A stretch of 64,000 nucleotides of DNA, from assembly GCF_042100115.1 (NCBI RefSeq), contig NC_091274.1, positions 2,542,001 through 2,606,000 on the forward strand, read 5' to 3'. The notes beneath the pieces were generated by a model that saw nothing but the letters and a program-made list of their open reading frames with translations, was not told the DNA's origin and did not search any database. Positions 55,026 through 64,000 of this stretch are shown piece by piece; positions within the stretch are counted from its first letter, which is position 1, and every line of letters starts with the position of its first letter. This stretch comes from Alternaria dauci (Eukaryota; Ascomycota; Dothideomycetes; Pleosporales; Pleosporaceae). Made by a program: the position numbers and the translations under genes.

Positions 55026-56759
55026 GACTGGCCTGATTGGGTCTCCTGAAGATCCGTGTCGATCACGTACAAAACTACACCTAACAGTCAACACCAACTC
55101 ACAAAACAGACATGAGTCTTCACTCGGAGACTCACAATGTGGGTATGACAATACCACACTTGGCCAATAACCCCGAACGGGTTCTATGGGGTTCACTCGA
55201 AATTTTGGATTCGTCGTCAGCGGGCATGCCGATGATGATTGTATGAAAACGGCTGTCACCGACTGCTCACGCCCGTCAAATGAGGCTGCAGGTACAGTAA
55301 TATGATAGAAGCACGAGTTTTCGGTCACCGTTCCTGGCTGACCGGTTTGGGCTGTGTGCAATTCTGAATCTTCAAGACGGTTCCCTGATCCCGTCAAACG
55401 AGGTTGCTCCAAGGCACACCCTGTGACCAGGCGGTACTCTAGCCTGGCGATGTAGATGGTGTACCAAATTCAAGGACTACTGTCCCGCTTGTCGGCCTAA
55501 GTGACAGAACCGGCTGTATTAGTTTTATTACTCATGAATAGTTTTTGATGTAATTTGTCCACTGCGCCTCATGCCCCGCGGATAAGGAAAAGCGCGAGGC
55601 TAGGAAACAACTTGATGCCTGGAGACATGGGCACGGCAGAGTAGACGCAGAGTTGCGGTGGGCTGGGATGGGAGGTTGAAGTAGAAAGAAGAAGGTCAAC
55701 CGCCGCTGTACTGAAGGAACGACGAGTTCTGCGCTTGCGCTTGTGTTGGGGAGGAAGGGACGATGCCTACAACAATGGCGTGCCAGAGGACGCGCGAGAG
55801 AGAAGGAAGGAGCGACCACATACATCAGCGCACGATTCCTTGCGTACGATTCTTCCTTCTCTTAACAGCTCGAGTGGATGCGACACCACTTCTGATGCCT
55901 TTTCAATGCAAACCTCGTCGTTCGGTACCGCTGTCGCTATCGCATCCGTGTCACGGGTATGGCAGCCTGGTGCGTGCGTCTGTTCTGGTGTTGCGAACAG
56001 CAGGCGAATATGGCGATCACAGGTGAGTTCAAGCTCAACACGCAAGCGGGGCGCAGCGATCCAAACTATCGCAATGCCGTCGCGACAAGCGGAGCATTTA
56101 CTAGGAAGAAGTTGGAAAGTCGAAGCTGGGCAGAACTACCCGTCGCTCACGAGATTGAGGCTATGCTAAAGCCTCTATGCATTCTGCCATGCGCCAGACA
56201 CCCTGGAGCCTAGCCACTGGTCCTGTCAGCCATGTTTGCCCCTCACTTATCCAGCCTGGGGCATCCAATAGCTGCACAAGCTCCAAATCAAGGGGGCTGT
56301 GAGTGTGCACAAACTCCCGTGTCTTCGATAGAGGCCCTGGGCCTCTGACCGGAGTGGTAACAAGACGTGCCACACGCAGATCCGGTGGGCAATGCAGGCG
56401 CTTCTGGCCCCCAATCTTGACGCGCGACTTTTACTGCTCCCCTTTGAGCTTCGTCACCATCATACATGCCTTTCTCGCCTCAGTTCCGCATCGGTCGTAT
56501 ATACTGAGTACGCTTACGGCACATTCCTACCGCATTATAGCGCGTCGATCTGGACCTATGCATCGTTTCCGCAGCCTTCAGCCTTCCATTCGCGTTGAGC
56601 TGTGAAGATAATTCGAGCGCTTATCGATATGTATTGGCTTCCCTCAGACGAGAACGGCAAGATATCGCTCAATGAATTACAACTCGACATTGTTGGTTTC
56701 CTGGCCATCTTGGGTGAGGGTTCAGTGCTCGCCAACGCTCAGGTCTCGACTCTCTCAAG
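55026..56759. other. Divergent intergenic region
   Basis: 1.73 kb between divergent start codons. No supported gene. Open frames at 55735-56169 and 56303-56605 look like non-coding GC-rich sequence. Confidence 0.45.
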
Positions 56760-57987
56760 ATGGATATTCCTACCACGGCTGATCCCGGCACCTCAAGCGC
56801 TGATGAGGCCGACCAGGCCGAGTCAATTGGAGCCATTCTCAGGATGGGTGACGGGCATCGTCAGCGGCAATCACAGGGACAACATTAATCATATCGGAAA
56901 TATCGTCTGGTAAGTGCATTTCTACACATTGATGCTGGTGGTAGTTTTCTTGGAAATTACCCCAACACGTCTACCAGACTCCGCAACATACACTACACGT
57001 CACACGTACCGTTCCACAAATGCGAAAGTACCGCACAATACTGACCGGGGATCTACTAGTGATGCCAACAACCTCGCTCCTTTCTCGGTCCGCGTCGTCA
57101 GGATAGAACGCAAAGACAACCTACGACCACTCAAAGCCAAGACCTTCGGTCCCCTCACCGTCGTGATCCTTATCGGTTTCGCCCTCTCCGCCCTTCTTCT
57201 CGCGCTGTCGATATGGCAAGATGATGGCATGTCCGTTGTAGCCACGGTACTCCTGTCGCTCCTCTCCAGCCTCATCGGTCTGGGCAACAAATGGGTGCTA
57301 CAGCTTCCCAAACGCAAGGTCAGGTCTGGAATAGTACCTCGTGGCGATGTCGTTATAAGGTACCCCAAAGGTAGTTTTCTCATCGTCCGCTGCGAGGAAG
57401 ACGTTGCCCGTGAATTATATTTCGCACCAGAGAGCATCGACTACCTCCTTACCCACGGCCCAGCTTACCGAATCCTTAGTCTGGTGGGCACGATGATGCT
57501 CATGGGCGGCGTCATATGCCTGGCCAACGCTCAAATTCAGGTCCAAATTGCATGGGCGGGTTCCTACATGCTACTCGGCGCCTCATATTGGATAGTCGCT
57601 GCCTTGCCCAGCAAAATGCATTGGGATACGTCTTGCTACAAGGTCGTCAACGAATGCCTCTCCGATTCAAACATGGACAAGAAAGGATTTCCTTCTGAGA
57701 ATGAGACGTTCACACAAGCCCTTTGGAGGGTAGTGTGTGTCACCAAAGAAATTGATTGGGTGCGAATGAGCAACACATGCCCGGATACCGAGGCTTGGCA
57801 AGACTGGCTGAGGGAGGCAAGGGCATGTAGTGAAGACGTCCGGTTGGTTGAGGACAAGGAACTTTCGAGAGGCGAAAGAATGTGGGAGATACCAGAGTGG
57901 GATGCACAAGGGTCTCTGGGCAGGCTCCTTGCTGAGCAAGCGAAAAGAGAGAAGAAACTGCTAACCGAGAGGGTAGAATCGGTTTGA
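56760..57987 (+). CDS. Four-TM hypothetical membrane protein
   Basis: Proposed exons 56760-56847 and 56978-57987 (intron with a GTGACG donor, G|AC), giving 365 aa, MDIPTTADPGTSSADEADQA, then ESIGAILRMDSATYTTRHTY. The main exon is certain from about APFSVRVVRIERKDNLRPLK. It has four hydrophobic helices: TVVILIGFALSALLLALSIW, MSVVATVLLSLLSSLIGLGN, YRILSLVGTMMLMGGVICLA and AWAGSYMLLGASYWIVAALP. Between helices 2 and 3 is GDVVIRYPKGSFLIVRCEED. The end is a charged helix (RLLAEQAKREKKLLTERVES). This belongs to a group of fungal membrane proteins without a known function. The first exon is less certain than the second. Confidence 0.75.
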
Positions 57988-58744
57988 CAACGTTCATTCG
58001 ATTTCATGGACATTCCTTTAGGTTCTTTTGCATAGCGACGGGGAAACACCTTACGGATCATTATTATACGACTTACGAATCACGACTCCGAATGACACAT
58101 TCATCGCGAATTGGTTGCTTCGAGCATTCATCACCGACTTGCGCATTCTGTTCATTTCAACGCCATGTACTGCAAGCTTCCAGCAAGTTTCTTGTACCAA
58201 GAATTACCCATACGTATCGCATCTCCAGCGCTTTGAGCATTCTTGTATCTATAGCATCAATCGTACTAGGCTGAGCAATATGCAGCCTAGTCCTTGGCAA
58301 GATGAGTCCATTTCAGTGATGGTATCAAGCGACTACAAAGCTCGCAGTATACTCTTCATTAGCGCGCCTTATCATGTTGAGTTTATGCCATTGATGCACA
58401 CATATCAATAGGAAGTGATAAACACTTGCCAAGGGTATATTCTTAGATCTTCCATTGACCTAAGCTTTTGTGTCGTCATTTATGATAGAGCCATATCCGC
58501 GTCAACATGATGAACATTCACAGGTCGAGACGGCTGAGCCTCCTTTGCTCAAGGCAATTCTCGACCGTTTTGTTCAGCTCTCATGGAGGCTCTAATCCCT
58601 TGATACCGTACTCAGCACTGGTCCTTCAAGGCTCTAGGCTATGCCATGACTAGCATCTTCCACTCTACGATGCGTCGACCGGCGTCAGAGTCATCTGCTC
58701 GGCATCCTGCACAATCTTCATCTCTGCATATCTGCTGCTACAGC
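57988..58744. other. Intergenic between convergent genes
   Basis: 757 bp; nothing recognised. Confidence 0.5.
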
Positions 58745-59641
58745 TCAGGTGGCGCTCTTCCACCGCTGTTCGTATTCGACCTTTCTCCTCACAACGCTCC
58801 TCAGCCACTGCTCCAGATTCTCCCCTTCAACCTGTGCATCGATGTCCATGGCCTCGCCTTCGGCCTCTAGCCTGATGCCACCCTCCTCTTGATCGTCCTC
58901 TTCCCCGCAGCACGCATCCTCGGCCATTTGACATGCCTCATTCCACTCTTCGTAGCTGAATTTTCCTTCGCTCTCTCCCAGCAACATTTTCCTATCGCCC
59001 GAGAAGGCGAAGACGTGCACTGCTCGTATGGGCTTTGCGCGTAAGAGTTCGTTGGCGGTCGGCGAGAGGAGGGGTGGGAAGGAGTTTGTAGATGGCGAGG
59101 CGGGTTGTGCGATCATGACGGAAGTGAGAACTGTGCGGAGGGGTATCGATGCGGAGAGGAGGGCGAGAAGCGCGGTGTGGAGAAGATGTGGGAGGAGAGT
59201 TAGAGACTGTGATTGTTAGCGATCAGCGGTGCGATATGACGACGTAACTACTGAACGTACGGTGTTTACACCTGCTGTGCTATCCTCTTCTGGTAAACTC
59301 CTAACTTGCAGTGTGATTTGTACAAGTGTGCGTGGTATCGATCTCGTCAAGATGATGCTGCGCAGTGTATTGTGAACAAGAGTTTCCAGATGTCTTTCTC
59401 TTGGGCCTTGGGTTGTGTTAGTAGTCCAGTCGCGACGTCCCCTCTAGACATTGTACATACTCCCAACACCTATTGCTGGTCTGACATTGACCTCGATCGC
59501 AGCTTCCTCAGGCAGTTCGTCGCGTCGTTGTACCTCAATTGGGCCATTGGCGGCGCCAATGATTGAGTAACCATTATGGGTATAAGTCGCAGAGCCGTCA
59601 GCGCGGTTCAAGTGCGTAAGAGTGCCTGTAGGCGCGACCAT
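58745..59641 (-). CDS. RRP46: Exosome complex component Rrp46
   Basis: Three exons 59641-59461, 59397-59261 and 59206-58745, giving 259 aa. MVAPTGTLTHLNRADGSATY, then THNGYSIIGAANGPIEVQRR and ELPEEAAIEVNVRPAIGVG, RHLETLVHNTLRSIILTRSI, PRTLVQITLQVRSLPEEDS, SLTLLPHLLHTALLALLSAS and the C-terminal KMLLGESEGKFSYEEWNEAC. These are the RNase PH fold blocks of Rrp46. It is one of six PH-ring subunits of the RNA exosome, expected to be catalytically inactive in fungi. The first intron has a canonical TACTAAC branch point; its acceptor (AAGAG) gives GVG-K-RHLE. It is divergent with PEX4. Confidence 0.9.
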
Positions 59642-60058
59642 GGTTGCGTGTCTCGTTTCGTATGCGCGTGTGGTGTATGCAGAGTCGGATTGCTGTGTAT
59701 CTGAGTGTGTAGGGCGGTAGGAAATGTACGCAGCAAACAGATTAATGACTAAGCGAAGTGTCGAGAGAAAGTCAACACCACGTATGCGCAAGGACTTGGA
59801 GAAGACTGGAAGTCGTATGCGCTTCTACACCTCAGTGACGACCATGTCCAAAAGTTTTGGTGGGGATGCAGCACAGTCCGCACGGCGGCTCAAGCTTCAG
59901 ACCTCGGTGCATCACCGCGGCCAGCTCAGCCATGCTTGCCGATGCGACAACAGAGCTCCACGCGTACTTTCACCGCCTTGGACATACAGCGCATCGTCTC
60001 CATCCACTATAACCTCGACTTCAAGATCAAAATTCGAAACATATATACATAGAACATC
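59642..60058. promoter_or_regulatory. Divergent promoter RRP46 / PEX4
   Basis: 417 bp between start codons; no gene. Promoter function inferred. Confidence 0.45.
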
Positions 60059-60655
60059 ATGGCAGGCTCGTCGCGCAACGCATCGCCCATCAAGCGCCTC
60101 ATGACTGAACTTCAAACACTACAACACGACCCCAACGATGCGCTTCTCGAACTCGGACCCTCGGATGACGATGTGATGCAGTGGAGAGCCGTCATGAAGG
60201 GTGTAGACGGGACGGCGTACGAAGGTACACACAAATCCGCAATATCCTTCACCCATACCACTTCAACTCTGCGCACTACCACATACAAATCCTCCTTCAC
60301 TTGCTAATACCTCACAGACGGCTGCTGGCTCCTTTCCATCTCGATCCCCCCGCAGTACCCCCTCTCGCCGCCCACCATCCGCTTCGTGACGCCCATCTGC
60401 CACCCGAACGTCGACTTCAAAACCGGCGAGATCTGCCTTGATTTACTCAAGACGGCTTGGACGCCCGCGTACACCATCTCCAGTACGATGACGAGTATAC
60501 ACCAATTGCTCACTAGTGCGGAGCCGGACAGTCCGCTGAATGTGGATGTCGCGCAATTGTTTAGGACAGGCGACGAGGTTGGAGCGAGGAGCTTGATCAG
60601 GTGGTATACTATTAGCGAGAGGTATGATTGGAAGAACAAGAGATCTGCATATTGA
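60059..60655 (+). CDS. PEX4: Peroxisomal ubiquitin-conjugating enzyme Pex4
   Basis: Exons 60059-60224 and 60318-60655 (intron G|AC), giving 167 aa. The E2 fold is complete: SPIKRLMTELQTLQHDPNDA, GCWLLSISIPPQYPLSPPTI, FVTPICHPNVDFKTGEICLD (HPN motif with catalytic Cys in EICLD), LLKTAWTPAYTISSTMTSIH, SAEPDSPLNVDVAQLFRTGD. The KTAWTPAYT block is characteristic of Pex4 rather than general E2s. Pex4 monoubiquitinates the receptor Pex5 at the peroxisomal membrane for recycling, anchored by Pex22. No TM of its own. The end YDWKNKRSAY is usual. Confidence 0.94.
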
Positions 60656-62072
60656 TATGTTTGGGGTGGGAGTTGCCATGGCGCAGTCGGGCACGATTGA
60701 CGTACACAGTGGATTTGTTTTGGCGTTTGGTTTGGATTGAGATACCTATTTTGGAGAAGACGCGAACGCTTCATGTACTCGCAATGGATTATGCTACCAA
60801 CACATCAAATCTGGATCGCATAGTCTCGTTCTATCCACCGCATGCGCTCCGAGCTGCCAGAGCCTACAGTTGGTGGAAATACCGTGCTGACCACTCCCCC
60901 GTAGCCGCGCCCATCATGATGTCCTTCCCAACGCAGTCTGACATATGCACCCCACGGGCTTCGTTCCGCCTTCAGCTCTCCATGGCACCTCCGCGATTAC
61001 ACATCCCCATTGATCGACCTCGCGACATGTAGCGAGAGGCAATCGTAGGCGAGAAAGATCGGCCGTCTCCCTTCCTATCCGAGCGCGGTACATGCAAGCG
61101 CTGCAGATCGTCCGCTAACTTGACGTCTACATTCGACGTGCTGCTGACTGTGTTGGATGTAGTACGTACTCTTCATGCACTTTATACATGTACAATTGAG
61201 CTTGTTGCAGGCAAGGGAGGGGCCTCCGAATTGCTTTTGGCGCTTTCGTGCATGAGCGGGTGGCTTGATAATGCAGCTGGCAGGGAGGGAGGCTTGAGAG
61301 ATTGTTGTCTGGTGCTCGGAATAGATACTGTTTGGGTACCGTGAGAGCATCGAGAGAGCTAGGGAAAAAGCATGGACATGGTTGCATCGACGACATAGAC
61401 ACATGACACGGATTGCAAGCAGCGGGAGCTAACTGATACCATGGCGACGCCGTGCCGCGCGCTTGAGATATCAAGTGGAACCAGTTATGACCCATGCTTG
61501 AGAAGAGAGATGCATATCTTGATTGATCCATGCACAAGGTTGCGACAAACACTCAGATATTATTCGTGGCGGGTAATCGTCATACATGAGTACAAGTCTA
61601 ACCTAGGCACAGTAGAACACATAGTCCGTCCCTTAGACTCCTTGTATCGATCGCAGCATGACAAATACCCCAAACGAGAAAACCAAGCAACAAGAAACAT
61701 CCGGATCAACACATACCGGCTATGGCGCAAGTTCCCATAGCTCAAAAATCCACAAGAGGCGTCGTAGTCTATTCACTCGCCTACGGGGCCCCACATTTCA
61801 CTCCACTATCCTCAGCTAGTAAGCGCGGAACTGTACTACGCAAGCCACAACTCTCGAGACTCGAATTATCCGCTTCAGTTGCTACGCATGGAGCCTCAGG
61901 CTCCACATCTGCTGAGGTCATGCGAGCACGATCGAGCGATGGTGGCTTGTATCAGCAGCGTCGTTGCTGTCGGTATGGGCATGCTATGTTTGTGCGAGAG
62001 TCCTTCCGTACTGCCTTTCCGATATGTTCCTAGCTTCTTTGATCATGCGGTGAAGACGTGGCATCAAGGGTC
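60656..62072. other. Gene-poor stretch
   Basis: 1.4 kb; long frames such as 60628-61032 lack any domain. No gene supported. Confidence 0.5.
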
Positions 62073-62780
62073 TCAGCCTGCGGTCACGGTCCATTGGGTG
62101 CGGCGCCAGCCTTTGTTGGAAACGGTGACTGCGCCTTCGAGAAGAGACTCGTGGTCTGGTGTGCTGGGTGTTGAGACGCGACGGGTGTATGAGATGGTTT
62201 CTAGCTCCTCGGGTACATTGTCCGAGACTGGCTCCGTTTTGATAGCGGGCGATTGTTCCTTGGCCTGAGACAACTCTTCACTTCTGACTGTTGGTAATGG
62301 AACCGGGAAATAGGGTGCATCATATGGTCCTGGTAGTGTTTGCGGTGGCGATATCCAAGGGTAAATTGGCGAGAGTGTTGGTCGAAGTGTCTCTTGTTGA
62401 AGCGACTGGAGATACTGGTTTGGTGCCTGGTCCAGTGGTGGTAGACGGATATAGCTATCATGCCGCTCCACCAACATCGGCTTCTTTCCCACTCCATCGC
62501 CGGGGCTCTCCATCTTTTCATTTGATTTATTTGACCCCTCCTCTTGATACGAATCTTTTCTTTGGTGGAAAGGCAGCTTCTTCTCTTGCGATATGGCCAA
62601 TTCGTTTTGGCTCAATTCGGGACTGGTCATTCTTCTTGTTGTTCGCGCGACAAGAATGGATCGCAAGACTGCTATAAAAAGTGCGGACAATAAGACAACT
62701 TCAAAAAGATGCTGCAGATGAACGGGCAGATGCCAGCTTTCTGTACTGGCAAGATCTGACGGTCTGAAAGGCGGAGGCAT
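62073..62780 (-). CDS. Hypothetical protein with N-terminal TM
   Basis: Single exon, 235 aa, MPPPFRPSDLASTESWHLPV, then a hydrophobic helix at 24-45 (HLFEVVLLSALFIAVLRSIL). The rest is hydrophilic and disordered (KLPFHQRKDSYQEEGSNKSN), with a Pro-rich block PIYPWISPPQTLPGPYDAPY and the C-terminus GWRRTQWTVTAG. Probably a small membrane-anchored protein; no family recognised. Composition is coding-like and the start has a clear ATG. Confidence 0.6.
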   Translation of the reverse strand: MPPPFRPSDLASTESWHLPVHLQHLFEVVLLSALFIAVLRSILVARTTRRMTSPELSQNELAISQEKKLPFHQRKDSYQEEGSNKSNEKMESPGDGVGKKPMLVERHDSYIRLPPLDQAPNQYLQSLQQETLRPTLSPIYPWISPPQTLPGPYDAPYFPVPLPTVRSEELSQAKEQSPAIKTEPVSDNVPEELETISYTRRVSTPSTPDHESLLEGAVTVSNKGWRRTQWTVTAG

Positions 62781-64000
62781 GAGTTCAAAAATGACGCCGA
62801 TAGGTGGCAGGTATGGCTTGCTGGGTCCACTCCGACTGTCAATCGCGTGGGATGATGCAGGTCCTAGATGAACTAGCTACTCGGTCAATCGAGAAGACGG
62901 GAACAGAACCGCTTTCATACAACTTACCTGAAGCAAGAGCGGAAGGTCTGTTAGCATAAGCACTAGGAGCCGAATCCTGCGTTCGATAGTATCCAGCTAA
63001 TAATACTGGGGTGCGATTATTGTCTCGTTCCTATGGGATTAGCACCGGGGTCTGCGTATAAATAAGGACATGCGCATATGAGAGTCAGGTTCGGTTCCTG
63101 AGTCCGATCGCTGCGAAACTGCGCCATCCTGGTTTGCGTATATGCTTCGACGGCGACATCAGCAAGCCCAGATACTGTTGAAACATTGAAGCAATCGGCG
63201 AGCTAGCCCGGCGTAGACCTGGTGACGAAGGCTGGTGGGCAAAGTGAAGCGTAAGCCCACGATGCGCAAATCAAGCAAAAGGCAACAAACTGGTCATGTT
63301 CAGCTGCAACAGATCGCGCCTGTGCAAGGCATACAGTACGAGTCTTGCTGGGGCAGGCATGGTTTGGTGCGCGGCTTCAGCAGGACAGCCAGTGTCCTTG
63401 ATGCTTGGCTGGGGGATCTTCAGCTGAGTCTGCGATGGTGGCGTTGTTTTGTGGCGGTAGCCACTGGTTCATTAAGCTAATCGGCAGGGATGTCCCGAGA
63501 TCTGATCCTGCGCGAAGGGACAACGGCGAGCTGGCTCAAGTCCGTTGGCCAGGCTTTTGCGCGATAGCAGGGGCCGCCGCTTGGACGAATGCAGGTGTTC
63601 CATTACGGGTGTTGGACGGAGGTGTGGTCGGTGAGTAAGGCGTCCCGTGACGGGTGGGTTTCAGCTTCTGCAGGAACGCCAACCGAAGGGCAAGCACTCA
63701 TAATACGCCCGAAAACAACTTAAGCACATGTAAGAGAGCAGGCTAAACAAAGAACCACGTTTGTAGCAAAATAGGACCCTGGGCTGCTAACACCATAATC
63801 ATGGAGACGCTCGCCGCATCGATACTTTTTGCGGGGCAGTTACTATTCTCACGATCCTCAGTGGCAGCGGAAGTCACACCGTGCAAGAGGCGGCTGTTTG
63901 TGCCGAGCTGATTAAGTCGCTATCACCATGTCCAGATCTTCGCCACAAGAGACCTCGGAAGTTGTACAATATGAGTGGCTGTCGAAACTCAAGGGTTTTC
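62781..64000. other. Right-end non-coding region
   Basis: 1.2 kb. Short plus-strand frames at 63.2-63.6 kb show no domain. Nothing else recognised; a gene may begin past the edge. Confidence 0.45.

Noticed and set aside
60628..61032. 134-codon plus-strand frame downstream of PEX4
   Set aside because: It starts inside the PEX4 coding exon in another frame and shows no domain.

Overview
This window is nuclear DNA of a filamentous ascomycete. The genes carry short GT-AG introns (mostly about 45-90 nt) with TACTAAC-like branch points. The gene set is fungal: an AA9 LPMO, a Cu-only GPI superoxide dismutase, septation-network Cdc14, Dug3, Pex4, Mic10 and Pot1. Protein style, including an F-box/ankyrin protein starting MSLLDLPPELFE, points to Dothideomycetes, probably Pleosporales. 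That placement is recognition and inference, not a search result. No rRNA, tRNA, CRISPR, intact transposon or telomeric repeat was recognised.

Layout. 0-8.2 kb: F-box/ankyrin gene (-), a doubtful small gene, mitoribosomal bS6m (-) head-to-head with glycine-cleavage H protein (+), a two-exon hypothetical (+), a secreted AA9 LPMO (-) and an NCS1 nucleobase permease (-). 8.2-15 kb: gene-poor DNA with a glycine-zipper Q/G/Y-rich protein (-), two doubtful small genes and a single-pass membrane protein (+). 15-24.6 kb: DCP2 (-), a DUF4112-like membrane protein (+), a six-cysteine secreted protein (+), a PAP2/Aur1-type membrane protein (-), then 1.8 kb without genes. 24.6-36.3 kb: SIN component Cdc14 (-), a membrane/F-box-like/Cys-rich protein (+), Cu-only SOD (-), an empty 2.2 kb stretch, a divergent Fe-ADH-fold protein (+) facing a hypothetical with 3 nt between stop codons, and a secreted Apple/PAN-like protein (+). 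36.7-52 kb: a triple PHD-finger protein (-), URB2 (-)/MIC10 (+), a UPF0643-like protein (-), POT1 (-)/importin alpha (+) and DUG3 (+). 52-64 kb: an ADGF/CECR1-like deaminase (-), a four-TM protein (+), RRP46 (-)/PEX4 (+), one TM hypothetical (-) and a mostly empty right end.

The genes do not form a biosynthetic cluster. Most are single-copy housekeeping functions: mRNA decapping, the exosome, ribosome assembly, telomere protection, nuclear import, peroxisomal import, cristae, mitochondrial translation and one-carbon metabolism. They are arranged as divergent pairs with short shared promoters, interleaved with a few accessory or secreted proteins. Exon structures given here were built by hand from GT/AG sites, reading-frame continuity and conserved motifs.

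I did not find a convincing undescribed multigene system. The observations most worth checking are the membrane/F-box-like/Cys-rich fusion at 26.6 kb, the array of about eight leucine-rich short motifs in the DCP2 tail, a deaminase with Asp-Asn instead of Asp-Asp in its active-site motif, an Fe-ADH-fold protein with altered NAD loop and metal site, a GC-AG intron five codons into DUG3, and two long perfect palindromes in non-coding DNA.
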